A DNA stretch of 64,000 nucleotides, from contig VNWV01000007.1 in the NCBI GenBank assembly GCA_009801085.1, forward strand, positions 1,488,001 to 1,552,000, given 5' to 3'. How positions within the stretch are numbered: position 1 is the first letter of the stretch; the number at the start of each line of letters is the position of its first letter. Source of the DNA: Lasiodiplodia sp. COLG20. Taxonomy: Eukaryota > Ascomycota > Dothideomycetes > Botryosphaeriales > Botryosphaeriaceae. The translations under genes were made by a program, and so were the position numbers. The notes beneath the pieces were generated by a model, which searched no databases, was not told the origin of the DNA, and saw nothing but the letters and a program-made list of their open reading frames with translations. Positions 1-11,645 of this stretch are shown here, piece after piece.

Positions 1-459
1 TCGTAGATGGGCCCGGTCAGAGCGCCGACGAGCATGAGCAAGTAGGCTTGCACAGAGCCGATCCATGAGATGGCCGAAGGGTTCGAGTCTTTCAACAGAT
101 CGCTTTCGTAGTACGTCTGGTAGCTGCCGAACGAGTTCACAATGCCCCTGATTAGAGAGTCAGCCTGGAGCCTGTTCCAGCGTCGACAGCACTTACCAAG
201 AATTGAAGAAAAGGAAGAAGGCGCCCAGGACCTGCAGCCAGGCGAGCAAGCCTCCATTTGGCACCGACGAAACATTGTTTATCGAGTGCTTCGACTTCCT
301 CGACACCGTCTTCTCCAGCGGCCGCGTCTGAACAGCAGCTTCAAGGTCCGTCTCGGACAGCTCCTGGGGCTGGTCCTTCTTCTCCGGGTCCGTGTCAGGT
401 GCCGAGGCCGTGGACGACATGGTTGACTCGGCCCTCTCGATGTCGTCGCGCATCTTCAA
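1..459 (-). CDS. MFS monocarboxylate-type transporter, 5' part only
   Basis: This is the start of a major facilitator transporter that runs off the left edge of the window. Exon 1 is 459-197. An intron at 196-148 has donor GTAAGT and acceptor AATCAG. Exon 2 runs from 147 to the edge. The polar N-terminal tail of about 65 residues, rich in Glu and Ser, is followed by NGGLLAWLQVLGAFFLFFN and then, across the splice, WGIVNSFGSYQTYYESDLL. That combination is typical of the fungal monocarboxylate transporter (MCT/SLC16-like) family and forms TM1 and the first loop. Members sit in the plasma membrane and move monocarboxylates or related organic acids; the substrate here cannot be told. A second Met two codons downstream is an equally good start. 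Confidence 0.8.
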
Positions 460-1467
460 TTCTTGCGAGCTGGGGCTGGACTTGAAGGATCAGCCTCGGC
501 AGACGGCTGCGGGGTGGTGGTTGCGTCTGTGGCGCTCCCGGTCGAAGGAAGCGGAGATCACAACGCGCCGTCCAAAAGGTCGAGGAAGAGGATGGGAGAG
601 GCGACGGGAGAAGACGAAAAAAGCGGACCAAATAGGGAGCCAAGACGTATCAGGCGAGCGGCAAATACGAAAATCTGGCAAGAAGGCGAAGCAGAAAAAA
701 AAAGTCGAGATCGTAAGAGCGCGGAAATGATTAGCCCCAAGGAGGCACGGAGCACGTCACAAACATGGAGACGACGCCTTCTTTATCCCCCAGCGCCTTT
801 GCAACGAGGCCCGGCCCCGCGTTTTCGTGTTATTCATCATGGTGCTCCCATGACCCGCCGGCCTCTCGCGCTGTTTGGAGAGCGAGAGCGGCAATGCTGC
901 CCCTTGTGTGCTGTTGCCGACGTGCCGGCCCGTGTGCTCCTTCCCTGCTGGCCATTGGTGGCCGCACCTTAATTCCGCCTGTATGAGGTAAGCACTCTAA
1001 TTCGCGTCATACGTCCCATGCGAGCATCTCACCCTACTACGCCTGCGCTGAGAAATGCGCTCCGATTGCGGCCCGTAGAAACTATACCGTCTTAGTTGAT
1101 GCTTGCTACACGAGAACAAAGAAGATAGAGAAAAGCTAATCCTGTGGTATACAAGTCGTCATGTCGTCATTCTTTTCCCGGTTCAGCACTCTCCCTTTTT
1201 TGCTTTTTGTTTCCCGTCCATCCAACCAAAGAAAGCAGGAAGCCTCCAGCCAGCAAAGAAAATCTTCATCCATCCTTTCCTTTCCCATCCATGACGAAGA
1301 AGAAATCCGCCAAATTAGTCGCCCCTGGGAAATCGCAGAATAAGATTTTGGTCCAGAATCCCCAAACGCCACCCGCTCGCTATGCAAATGCCATATTATG
1401 CTTTTTGTTTCTTTTCCCACCAACCCGACACATCAACAGCGAGAGTAATAAAAACCAATCCAGGCAA
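460..1467. other. Intergenic: promoter of the MFS gene and 3' flank of the BTB-like gene
   Basis: Both neighbours are on the minus strand, so this kilobase should hold the 3' region of the downstream gene's upstream neighbour and the promoter of the transporter. The open frames here are short, Arg/Pro-rich and overlap on both strands. I see no recognisable protein or RNA gene. Confidence 0.5.
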
Positions 1468-3786
1468 CTAGTGCATCTGCTCGTCCGACGACGTGGGGGT
1501 ATCAATGTCTTGACGCGAACGCCCAAGACGGTGTCCGGATGCGTGGTGCGCCGACGCCTCAACCCGCTCGCACCACACCATGCTTTGCTTCATGCCCTCG
1601 TCGCCCTCCACCTGGCTGCGTACCTTCCTGCGACGCGCCTCACGTTCTGCAACCACCGCCTGCATCAGCTGAGCCACCCTGCCCCTGCCCAGACGGCTGC
1701 AGAGCGCAAAGTCTTCGAGCAGAGCCTTGAGCACAGGGAATGGCAGCGACAGGAGGATGCCCGACAAGATGCTGTTGACGTACTGCGATGGGCCCGTCGA
1801 GTCGACCGGCACCTCTCCGAACCGAATCTGGCTAAGACGGGGGTTGCGGCTGACCGGCCTGGCCTCCTCCATCGATGGCCTTCGCCCAATATCGTGGAGA
1901 GGCGCCGCAGACGTGTCAAGCTCGAAGTCTTCAGGAAAGTTGTGCACCAGGAATCCGTTGATCGTCTGCAGGAAGTGCGTGCTGTACGACCCATAGCTGG
2001 GCACCAAGTCAGTGTCAAACCTCGAAGATGCGTCATCGCTAGAGGAGTCTTCGAGCGCATCGTCGACGCGCCAACTAGCATCAAGACCACCGTCAAGCCC
2101 AAAGACCAGAGCCGTCTCAACAGTGTCCCAGCGGAGAAGCTCCGTGGCAATCTCGAGCCCACGGCTCACAATGCAACGAAGCTCCAGCCAGAACCCAGCT
2201 GCCGCATAGGCAAGGGCATGGCTCATCCGTTGTGCAGGAGACCCGTACCCGTTGCTTTCGGCCACGTTGCCAGTGAAGGGCGGCAGGCCTTGAAGGAAGT
2301 TCCTCGGGCCCAGCATGTCCTCACTGTACAAGTACTTCAACGCCTCGGCGAATATGGGTCCATCCAGGAACCGGTCCTCGGTCAGCACATTGAGAACACG
2401 CAAGCCAGCCTCAGAGTGGAAAGGCGGGGATTTGGATATGACATCAGCAAACTTGCGATTGCGGCCAAGTATGACGCTGTGCACGGGCAAGCAGATGATC
2501 ATCTCGCGGCCTCCACCAGGGTAAAGCTTGAGCACAGAGTCCGCATACACGCGTGAGCCAAACTGAGAGCGCATGTAGTCCCTTAGGCCGAACTCGGGAG
2601 TGGCTTGTGGGTAAACGGGTGGGAAGACGGGCGCCGGCGCTTTGCGAGAAGGCACGCCGTTCTGAATGAAGCGCTTGCGGCCACCATCATCCAAGGAAGC
2701 CTCGTTGGGCATATCGTCCATTACCGGCATCGTCGGTGACGAAGCCTGTGAGCCTGACCTCGAGAGAGGATGAATGCCGTTGATGTGGACGGGGGAGAAG
2801 GATTGGCCATAGCCGGCACTGGGGTGGATTGGAGAGAAGCCGGAATTGGTTACGCTTGGGTTTGGCGTGGAATGACCTTGTCGAAGATGAGGCGGCAAAG
2901 GTTGGTCGACCCTCCTCCAGCCATTTGGCGCCATGGCAGCAGGCATCATACCCGTGTGGGGTTCCGAGAATTGATGGGTCTGGGCTGGGAACGGATAAGG
3001 CGGCGCCACCATAGTCGAAGCTGGGTACGCTCCAGGCGGGGGAGGATATGGGAAGTTTCCGTTTGTGGCTGGAGGGGCTGGGGAAACACTAGAAGAGTCG
3101 GGATATCCGCCGAAAACGATGCTGTTGGCACTAGCTCTCGGATTGTGCATGATCGGAGGGTTCGTGGGAGGCTGCGGGCGGGTGAAGGTGGACGAGGTAG
3201 CCGACGTAGGAGTAGAGCGATCGGTGGAAGGATAGAACGGTGGGGGAAGCTCGAAGGGCGGGCGTTGCTGGCGGGCTTGTGGTCCAGAGTGTTGCTGCTC
3301 ACGCGAGCCGGCCTGACCAAGCTCTCGAGACGGTTCCTGGTGGGGCTCAGGCGCCGGAGTAGCAAGTTTACTCTCTGTGGAAACAGTCAGCGGCCTGGTA
3401 GGGAGCGTTTCCAAGCTGGACGGGAGTAGCGCACCACTTTCAGCCGTTGACGGAGCGACTTGGGACGTCACACGCGGAGCGTCAGCGGCAGCCTCCTCAA
3501 CGGCCTTCGCGTCCACAATGGCCTCGGCGGCGGCGGGAGCGTGATTGCCGTCTGCAAGATCTTTGACGCGCGCGTTTTGAGGGTTGTGGGCAGGTGCGGT
3601 GGTTGGTGCGACTTGGTCGGCGAGCTCAGCAGCAGGCTTGGGTGTTGGGCGACTCTCAGGCTGCGGCTTCTTCGACTTGCGCTCAAACGGCAAGGGAACG
3701 GCGGGAATGATGCGAGGAACAACAGGCGCAGGCGTTTGGGCCTTTGCGCGTGTGGAGCGGGCTCGCTCTGAGGTAGGCGGAGGCAT
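1468..3786 (-). CDS. Proline-rich protein with a BTB-like segment
   Basis: A single open exon of 772 aa if translation starts at MPPPTSERARS. The frame is open further upstream to 4221, but that extension looks like translated leader. The first ~430 residues are disordered, rich in Pro, Ala and Ser. Around the middle comes a segment beginning RDYMRSQFGSRVYADSVLKL, continuing through LPVHSVILGRNRKFADVIS and ALKYLYSEDML. This resembles a BTB/POZ fold (a strand pair, then a conserved H-S-V-I-L helix). It is followed by a helical region and a basic tail. BTB proteins usually act as adaptors for Cul3 ligases or in transcription, but I cannot assign a function. The domain call is by eye; a profile search could contradict it. 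Confidence 0.72.
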   Translation of the reverse strand: MPPPTSERARSTRAKAQTPAPVVPRIIPAVPLPFERKSKKPQPESRPTPKPAAELADQVAPTTAPAHNPQNARVKDLADGNHAPAAAEAIVDAKAVEEAAADAPRVTSQVAPSTAESGALLPSSLETLPTRPLTVSTESKLATPAPEPHQEPSRELGQAGSREQQHSGPQARQQRPPFELPPPFYPSTDRSTPTSATSSTFTRPQPPTNPPIMHNPRASANSIVFGGYPDSSSVSPAPPATNGNFPYPPPPGAYPASTMVAPPYPFPAQTHQFSEPHTGMMPAAMAPNGWRRVDQPLPPHLRQGHSTPNPSVTNSGFSPIHPSAGYGQSFSPVHINGIHPLSRSGSQASSPTMPVMDDMPNEASLDDGGRKRFIQNGVPSRKAPAPVFPPVYPQATPEFGLRDYMRSQFGSRVYADSVLKLYPGGGREMIICLPVHSVILGRNRKFADVISKSPPFHSEAGLRVLNVLTEDRFLDGPIFAEALKYLYSEDMLGPRNFLQGLPPFTGNVAESNGYGSPAQRMSHALAYAAAGFWLELRCIVSRGLEIATELLRWDTVETALVFGLDGGLDASWRVDDALEDSSSDDASSRFDTDLVPSYGSYSTHFLQTINGFLVHNFPEDFELDTSAAPLHDIGRRPSMEEARPVSRNPRLSQIRFGEVPVDSTGPSQYVNSILSGILLSLPFPVLKALLEDFALCSRLGRGRVAQLMQAVVAEREARRRKVRSQVEGDEGMKQSMVWCERVEASAHHASGHRLGRSRQDIDTPTSSDEQMH

Positions 3787-4332
3787 GGCGAGCGAGCAAA
3801 CAGCAGATGCGCTGCGGCGAGAGAAGAGAGAGGACGGGGCTGCGCCTCCAGGAGTAATTGCGAGACAGCGGAGCAGGCCAATTATCCTGGAGCGCCTGCG
3901 GAATCGCTGTTGGCGGTGGGCGGATGGTGAGGGTTCGGTGATGGGCAGGTAAATTGTCGGCTGAAGGTTTCGCGCGCGCGGTGGGGAGCTGGCCAGCTTC
4001 GTCATACTTAGCCGCCGCTCACCGCCAGCAACCAACGCTTCCCGTCTCTCGTCACGACACGGCCCAGCATCCACCATGTTGTGTCCAGGAGCCAGGCCCT
4101 GCCCAAATGTGGAAGCAGCAGGGTCCGGTGCTCCTGCCTTCCGCGCTGACAATGAAAATGCCACTGCTAACAACCATCCATCTATGCTTGCTCGTTTCGG
4201 CGTCCTCTTGCAGCATGCCATCTCTTAACACCTCTATCCGCCCTACTCACGATACCTCCGCAGGCTATTACCATTCATTTGCACTTACTACCGATACATT
4301 CTCCCAATACATCTTTTTCTTATTCTTGAGGT
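3787..4332. promoter_or_regulatory. Divergent intergenic region
   Basis: About 550 bp between the minus-strand BTB-like gene and a plus-strand gene of uncertain structure. It should contain the promoter of the former and probably that of the latter. No clear TATA box or repeated motif was seen. Confidence 0.35.
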
Positions 4333-5681
4333 ATGCCGTCCAACCCTGGAAAGAGAATCAGGAGAAAGAAGTGGATCAAGACATGCAACGGTGCATGCGG
4401 CATCCAAGAGCTGCATCCTGTGCATGCCTGCCAGAAGGAAAGTCCTGTTGAGGCTCAAGTAGTGAATCCCCATCAAGTTTCCGCGCAGTCGGGCAACAAC
4501 GATGAGCACTGGTACCCGCCGTCACCACAGCCGCAGGGCGAAAGCGTCCATCAGAGTACCGTCGGCCGATTTGGGGCGAGCTCGCTTTCAACACGCACTC
4601 AAGCGCTTCGGGTCGCGCCAGGGCCTGACGTCGAGACGCGGAGCAGCAAAGGCCAAAGTCAAGCATGCGGCAAGGAAACTCAAGCCTCGCAAGAAGGTGG
4701 TGGCCACAGTCCATTAGAACTAGAGGCCGAGGCTCTAGCTTTCACGTTCGAGATTCGATCGACGCCTTTGGAGGAGCGAGAGACAACTCACACCTCACCT
4801 CAAGACGAAATCGCCGGTAGGAATAGCTCGTCTACCACAGGCGTCGCGTTGGCTTCTTCTCAAATCTGCATTACAGCTAGCAGCTTTTTGGAAAGAATCA
4901 AGCTGACTGGGAAAAAGACTTATATCCATGCCCTACTGCAGACTCTCCATGCCCGCCTCCATCCGTCCGCACACCACAACCCTCCCCCTCTGCAAATTTC
5001 CATGCGCCATCACATCCCTCGTCTGAGGTTGGACGCTCCATGATACCAAATACACCGTCTCTGTCTTCGCCTAACGGAGGCAACACGAACTGCACGCTAG
5101 CACCAAACAATGCGCACATCTCAGCCACGAGCGCTACTGTTTGTTCCGCACGGGCAAACGGCGGCCTGCATCCGCAGGCGACGAAAGAGCGTCAAAATCA
5201 GAAGAACAGCGAGCCGGCCGTCGCACCTAATGCCCCAATTTCCAAGTGTCCGACCGACCCGTCCAATAGCCAGCTAAACAAATTAGCAGAGGCTACGCAC
5301 CCCTACTCTGCCTCACCTACGCGCGACCGCCACCGCCAAGTTGTTGGGATGCCAATGAGAGCCGAAAATGAGCGTCTCGAAAACGCGTTCAACGAGTTCC
5401 TTTTCGGCTACCAGAAAATTCCTGGGTTAGGTCACAACATCACCGAAGTCTGTAACAGCGAGCTGTCTCTACCCAAACACTTGCAACGATGCAGGAGGGA
5501 AGCGAATTATGTCACCGTAGCCCCAGAGTCCGATGCTAAGATTTCTTTTCCGAGAAAAGACGAGATTAACCGGGAGACGTCGCGGGATGATGGTGAGGGA
5601 TTCATCGAGTGGCCACGGCTGAGCGAGCTAATTTGGAAGAGCTCCGGCCTGGATATGATGACGCTTGGACTGGACGATTGA
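4333..5681 (+). CDS. Unrecognised protein, exon structure unresolved
   Basis: Two overlapping open frames suggest one spliced gene. The first runs 4333-5043 from MPSNPGKRIRRKKW, with a Lys/Arg-rich start. The second is in another frame, open from 4881 to 5681; its last 213 codons begin at 5040 and end in an acidic-hydrophobic tail, ELIWKSSGLDMMTLGLDD. The second frame has the more protein-like composition (for example ENERLENAFNEFLFGYQKI). A donor-like GTAGGA at 4817 and acceptors at 4876, 4880 and 4883 exist, but none of those pairs joins the frames cleanly. A basic open frame at 4502-4717 may be another exon. I do not recognise the family. Coding is likely for 4884-5681; the upstream part is doubtful. 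Confidence 0.38.
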
Positions 5682-6280
5682 GGGGCTTGAACAAATAGCT
5701 TGTTAAGTGGGACTAGTTATATTCCCTAGTCAATCTGTGGAGCCTTTCTTTTTCTGCAATGAAACTCGAATCGCGTGATTAACCTTCGACGTTAAACTAC
5801 AGTCCCCTCTCGCAGCCGATGGCTAGCGTGGTTTTTTTTTTTTTTTTGGTCATGGTCATGGGTAGTCGAAGTTATCGTCCGGACATGTATGTAGAATTTT
5901 TAATGCGACATTCTCGTCCGGACGGTAGCTTCAACTACCCACATATGTTATTTTTCTAAGGTAATGCTGGGGGCGTAGTTACGCTGTGTTCTAGAGCCCT
6001 GCTATTCTTCGCGCTAGCCATCGGCTGCAGCACCCCTCTGTACTGATTGATCTTCAGTCAGATTATCTTAACCATGCCTGCCACTACGGTCATTGCAAGC
6101 GTGCCTTTGATATTTTCGAGATCATCGTGCTAGATGCCGTATGGTTCGGATATAGGTACACGCACAAGCAAGGCTCTATATCTCTAATAAGAAGGCCACA
6201 TGAAAGAAAGTACTCTAGACTCCCCCAGTCCACCGCCAGCAGGCAACCCCACGTAAATAGAGTGCCCAGTGACGTCGGAT
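5682..6280. other. Intergenic, convergent, with poly-T and a palindrome
   Basis: The 3' flanks of a plus-strand gene and of the minus-strand HET gene. It contains a run of 16 T at 5832-5847 and the inverted repeat listed separately. No gene was seen. Confidence 0.5.
5860..5940. repeat. Imperfect inverted repeat, copy A of a dispersed palindromic element
   Basis: The arms are 5860-5884 and 5916-5940. The left arm starts GGGTAGTCGAAG; the right arm, reverse-complemented, starts GGGTAGTTGAAG. 22 of 25 positions match and all three differences are C/T transitions. The loop is about 31 bp and AT-rich. A related palindrome lies at 61277-61347. It could be a relic of a miniature inverted-repeat element or a structured noncoding motif. 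Confidence 0.6.
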
Positions 6281-8504
6281 TCATACAAGAGTAAAGCAAT
6301 AAAGAGCCCTGCCCTTTACATCTATGCCATCTTCTAGAGTTATTAAGTCACTTGCATTTTCCCATGCATCCATCCCTTCTAAGATGTCATTTCCACCGAA
6401 GAGCAGAATGTCGACTTCAAAATAGGCCGTTCGCTTGAAGTGACCATCCAGACCCGGCATCGGCTCCAACATGAGCCCTTCAACGGTACCAGCGATGGGC
6501 ATTCCAACCGGAAAGAATAAAGTGCCAGGATGCACCACATATTCAGTCTTACAGGCGATCTCGGGCTCCCATTCGTCGAGCACTATCTTCAAGCTCCACG
6601 GCGTAACATCCTCCGCCGCCCGGTACAGACTGAGGGGGTTCTCCAAGATCCTTAACGATAGAGGCTGACTATTCCGGTACAATAGCCCCTTCACCCTCAT
6701 CCACGCATCGTTCAACTGGCCCGTCTCCACGCCATCAAACCCCTCCACCTCTGGTATCATCTCCCGCACCAAACTCTTCCCATCATCATGGCAGCCCGGC
6801 AACGAATAATGCCATGCGCTCCTGGCCTCGATCCGGCAATCCAGGCTCGCCCAGCTCCATGTCGGCGCACGCCACAGCCTCGGTCTCCTTACTGCTTGAT
6901 GACGGGCACCAGAGGGCAGCAGAGCATCGACATCGGTCCGCCACAGCACATCCTCAATGATGTGACTCTTCCATAGGCCTGCAATGTAGGCATCGCCGGT
7001 GGCGTCGCGCATCGTCTCTGCGAGGGCCTGCACGGCGATCAGCTTATCCTGGCTGCGCGTCAACGCTGTCGCGCTGTACGCGTTAACCAGCTCGCTCCAG
7101 CGTATGTACGGCGTGTCGCCGCGATAATCTTCGATGGCCGTCGTTTCCTGTGTGGAGCAGGCTCCTCCTCCCTGCTCGGTGCCATTATCCAGGATTTTCT
7201 TGCGCTGAATGGCGTGAAAGCAGCGCATGAAGTTGGATGTCACACGTGGAACATGCGGGCCCAGGTCCTTGGTCCGCAGATCGTACGGGAACATCTCCGA
7301 GTGGAAGATTGTGTTGCACTGCCAATAAATCTGGTTTCTGCCGAAGTGAAGGACGCGAGGGGCGAGCAAGCGTTCCTGCAGCACCCAGCCGCGACCGTTG
7401 AGCGGGGCAAATTCGACTTCACGATCCCAAATGTCGCCATTGAAAAGGTAGTACGTGCCGCGCGGCTTATGGTCGAGGAGGTCTGCAGAGGTCCAGGTAA
7501 TAGAAACGGGAATGTGGCGGGTGACTTGCGGGTTGCGTGAAAATGATAGCCCTTCATGGTCGGACGAAGCGGCTGATGCGGCAATGTTCAGTGCGCCACG
7601 TAGGTAGATGTGACGCATTATCGCGGATTCGGAGCGCCAGTCGTCGGCACAATCTTGAAGAATGCCTTTTTTTCATCGCGTGAGACAGAGGTAAGATAAT
7701 GATTCAAAACAGTACTACTCACATAAAGAGTCTATCCAGATGTAGCGCAAGCCCAGTTTTTGGGTTACGAATATTGCTTGCTGAAATGTTTTGGGTAGGC
7801 ACTGTACGTCGATACCCTTTTGAAAGGCTTCTAAGTTGCTTCTTACGAGGCGTACAGTTTGTGAATCGCCCCAACAATGGCTGAGTGTTGCATACGGTTC
7901 GTCAATAGCCTGTGTTGGCACGACCACTTTGACCACAGAGGGACTATCCGTAACTCCAACATCAACAATTCTGTTGGGGAAGAATGGTCTAGTTTCTCTG
8001 CAAGCCTCGGCGCATGCATTGCAATGTTCCTTAAGACACTTCTCGAGCCATTTGCGTGCTGTCGCCAACGATGACTCTGAAAGAGTTGTGGGAGTCGGAC
8101 GGAAGGCAGACGCTGCGGGCCCAGCTTCTGTTCCGATATTAAGCAGCCATTCCCGTAAGCGGAATGAGGCTCGTACTTTCAGCTTCTATCAACCTGAAAA
8201 TCGCTTGGGACGAGAAGGATGACGAAGGTTTTCCAGAGGCCGAATATGCTCGCTCTACGAAGAGAAGCTCGTCGTCAAGGAACAGCCACTCGATTCTGGA
8301 GTTTTTCAGGCGGTCTTCGAAGTCGTCAGACGTGGGATCCGGGAGAAATCCGTCACATGTGCTGATAAGGTTGCAGAGATGACAGCCTGCGGAAACAGAA
8401 GCTTGGAACGATTGCAAGGTGGAATGATGAACTCTGATCTTCAGCGGCGAGGTGGTCCTCGCGCTTGTACCAGCAAAGACGTGATTACAGGCGCCGCATA
8501 ACAT
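6281..8504 (-). CDS. HET-domain (heterokaryon incompatibility) protein
   Basis: Three exons: 8504-8177, 8127-7723 and 7665-6281, giving 705 aa. The introns are GTACGA..ACAG (49 nt) and GTGAGT..AAAG (57 nt). The first splice removes a stop and gives FRLIEAE-K-AGPAASA. The second rebuilds IDSLCILQDCADDWRSES. The HET domain starts at YATLSHCWGDSQTVRL and runs through CLPKTFQQAIF, LRYIWIDSLCILQD and the R..YL.GALNIAASAA segment. A Cys-rich N-terminus (MLCGACNH, HLCNL) precedes it, as is usual in this family. HET proteins mediate nonself recognition and cell death when incompatible hyphae fuse. Which allelic system this belongs to cannot be told; no partner gene is evident nearby. Confidence 0.88.
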
Positions 8505-8780
8505 TCTTCAGGAAGATGGAAACTGGATGGGGAGGAACAGGCCGAAACTTTGTTATTTAGCCGCGCCGCGATGTCTGCGTAGTGACACGGAACATGCGAC
8601 GTCTATGTAGCGTGCAAGAGCCTCAGCAGAAGCAAGAGACTGTCCGTTAGAGCAAAGAAGTTGTTCTTGGGTATTTCGAGTGCCGAGAAAGGCGACATTG
8701 AGAGATGTTGCAGAGCATGTGTGCTGGAGTGAAGTGGCCCGTGCATCAATCGCCCAGGTCGCCGGGGAAACTAGGCGCCG

Positions 8781-11120
8781 GTGTTGTTTACAGCTACAAA
8801 CATGGAAACCTCGAGCAGAGCCGATGCGACAAGCCAAGCACCAACCAACATGTCGACGCCACTGTCGCCCTCTTCCGCTTCCTTTTCCTTCAACGCTCGA
8901 ACGCCCTCTTCTGCCCGCCATCGTGCATTCAGTAACCTATCGCACGTCTCCCCGAAGTCGCCTCTTATCAACATGGACGACACCGGCGCCGATTCACCCA
9001 GTTCGCCCTTCATATCCCTTGTCGACCAAGAGAACATGCCGCCTCAAGCAGGCACTGCCGCCGAAAAGACCGACGATTTGAAACTTCTCGACGACGGAAA
9101 AACGACGCCGTCTGCCCGCTTGTTTTCTACAAATGTTCTCTCGCCTATCCACACGTCGCGCATGAACATCCATTCCCCCAGCAAACAGCCGCCTGTTGCT
9201 GAGCCACAAGCCGACGCCGCCAGTGAAGCTGAGCGCACTTTGCGCGACAATGAAGGGCTCACTGTAGCCATTGACGCCATGGAGGCAGAGAAGGCGAATG
9301 CAACCTTCAGCGACATTTCCTACTACCACAATGCAAACGACTCCGTCGAGGACCAGGAAGATGGAAGCGACATCGACAACACTTGCTTCAGTACCTTTTC
9401 CGAGGTTCCAAACGCAGACATGACCATGTTTGCCAAGCTTGGGAACAGAAGTCCTACCAAGCAGCTTTTCCCCAGCGTATGACCATCTCTGTTCTTACTT
9501 ATCCTATTTCCGCTAACAGTCCACTTCAAGGCGAAAACTCCTAGAAAAACCCCGGGCACTCCCGGCACTGGCCGCAAGCGCGAATACCACGGCTACGACA
9601 GGTCTCCTTCTCCGACCCCACGCCGCCACAAGAGTCCGACTGTGCAAGAGAGGGATGGCGACACTACGAACCTGCTCCTGGACTTTACAGAACAGTTCCA
9701 TGCCTTCTCTGGCGCCAGCCGTAGGTCTCCGACCAAGCGCCACTCGCCCTCCAAGTCCGCCGGCGGCGAGGTGGGCCTACGAAACTACCTGAACAACCAG
9801 CGCTCGCCCGCGAAAAATGGCGCCGAACCAGCCACTCCTCGAAGGCAGAGCAACCTTATGAACCTCCTTGACTTCGAGCTTCCCCCGATGCCGACCCCGC
9901 GATCCGTCCCCACAATCACTGTCCGCGAGATGGAGTCTATGAAGTCTAGTTATCAATCGCAAATATCCTCCCTCACGGCTACCCTTAGTGGCCGTGCTGC
10001 CGAGGTCGAGAGTCTGAAGAAGGCTGTCGCTGATGCTGAACGCCGAGTCGGAGAGGCCCAAGAGCAGGTTCGTGAAGAGACGGCTGCCCGCGAACATGCT
10101 GAAAGGGAAAAGTCGGAGTGGGAGAGACGCGGCGTGGAGGTTGAAGAAGTCCTTCGCAGTATCCGCGAGGAGGTTTTCAAGAGCGACAAGGAGCGTGAAG
10201 AACTTCTCCGCAAACTTGAGCAGAGTGAGCGCAGGGCCGAAGAGGCGGAAGCACGCGCCGCGGAGCACGAGACGCGGGCCCTTGAAGCCGAGAGCAAAGT
10301 TGTTGACCAGAGTATCATGACTACCGCCGACAGCGGTGACAAAGGTCCGCGTTACACTGCTGAGGAGGTCCAGCGCCAGATTGACGAAAAGGTTGCGACA
10401 CTGTGTCGTGAGTTGCACGTGGTGTACAAGAAGAAGCATGAGACGAAGGTTGCAGCGCTCAAGAAGTCCTACGAATCCAAGGCCGAAAAGAAACACGCCG
10501 AATTGACACACAAGGTCGAGGAGCTTAGCAAGCAGATCGAAGACCTTCAAGCCCATAAGGACGAGGCGTTCTCAGGATCCCTGCCCGAAGGCTTTGACCC
10601 TAAGGCTGCCGCTAACCGTGAGGCGGACCTCAAGCGCCTCGAAGAGCAGAAGTCAGAAATCGAGGAGCAGAAGACTCGTATCGCAGGCCTGGCTGGTCAG
10701 ATCGAGGCCGTTCGCGCAGAGCGTGCCCAACTACTTCAGGAGCTTGAGAGTGAGCGCCGCGAGAAGGGCGAGCTGGTGGCAGCCGTCGATGAGATGCTCG
10801 CGCTGCAGTCTGAGGAAGCTGCCACGCCCCGACAGCAGGCAGTTGTTGAAGACTTCCGCCGCAGTGTGGCAAGCGCCACCCCGAGAAGCAAGCCTGATAC
10901 TAATAGCGGTCCCTCGGAATTCCGTACTAGCGGCATTGGCAAGCCGTCTGGTCTCCGCGGCCCCGGCTTCGGCTTCGGCGGCGGCGCTGCCGGCGAAAGC
11001 AGGATTGGCCGTGGAGTCGGTGCATCGGGTGTGGGCAGGAGTGGAGGCCATGGTATGCCGAAGAGCAAGATGATGTCTAACATCGAGCGGATGGGTATGG
11101 GTGGCAGAGGCCATGAGTAG
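8781..11120 (+). CDS. Cut12-like spindle pole body coiled-coil protein
   Basis: Two exons, 8781-9476 and 9531-11120, joined by a GTATGA..TCAAG intron, give 761 aa. The N-terminal third is Ser/Pro-rich with many SP/TP sites. Conserved-looking blocks are FSTFSEVPNADMTMFAKLG, then after the splice TPRKTPGTPGTGRKREY and LLLDFTEQFHAFSG, then LLDFELPPMPTPRSVPTIT. From about residue 370 to 640 there is a long Glu/Lys/Ala-rich coiled coil. The C-terminus is Gly-rich and basic. This layout resembles the Cut12 family, which in fission yeast anchors mitotic regulators at the spindle pole body. The family name is from memory of such blocks; coiled-coil similarity alone would not be enough. Met at 8802 is an alternative start. 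Confidence 0.75.
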
Positions 11121-11645
11121 ATGTCGCATGCATGGCCTCAACAAACAGCACAGGCATAGGTGGTTTATACCAGGCGTGTAAAGCTCAGGAAGGCGCCACT
11201 CTGTTTCATTAGTTTCTCGAAAGACGAAGGGGTTCATGGAAGGGGGGCGTTTCGGACAGGGCGAACTTAACGAGCTTCTTTCGGGTTGGCTTTGAAAGGA
11301 CGGCTTTGTCTACGGACAAATTGTTGATTCTCTTGGATTGGGGCTGTTTTTACTCTCATTTTTCGGCTTGTAACGATTCTGACGCTCAATGTTGATACCA
11401 AGTTTGGGGTTTGGACATTGCACCTTGTATGTACTACACAAAGGAAAGAAAAGGGACATGGACCAGAAAGATCCCGACCCAAAAGGCTCACGACTGGAAA
11501 TTCACTTTTCATTTGGTCATTGCTGTCATACTGTTCTCATCTAGTGGGTATCATGTTATTGAGTCAGAAATTAACTGAACTCCCCCTCCCCAGCACCAAT
11601 TCAACGATGAGTCTTCGTTTTTCCAATGAACCACCTTTATCTTGA
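11121..11645. other. Convergent intergenic region
   Basis: The 3' flanks of the Cut12-like gene and of nse1. No gene or repeat was seen. Confidence 0.5.

Noticed and set aside
1144..2556. 470-codon plus-strand open frame
   Set aside because: It is antisense to the BTB-like gene and has no domain-like content; the minus strand frame is longer and protein-like.
3787..4221. Upstream extension of the BTB-like protein
   Set aside because: Translation is Arg/Ser-rich leader-like sequence; MPPPTSERARS is a better start.
8139..8176. Frameshift in the HET gene
   Set aside because: The apparent break at 8139-8176 is explained by a normal 49-nt intron with GTACGA and ACAG.
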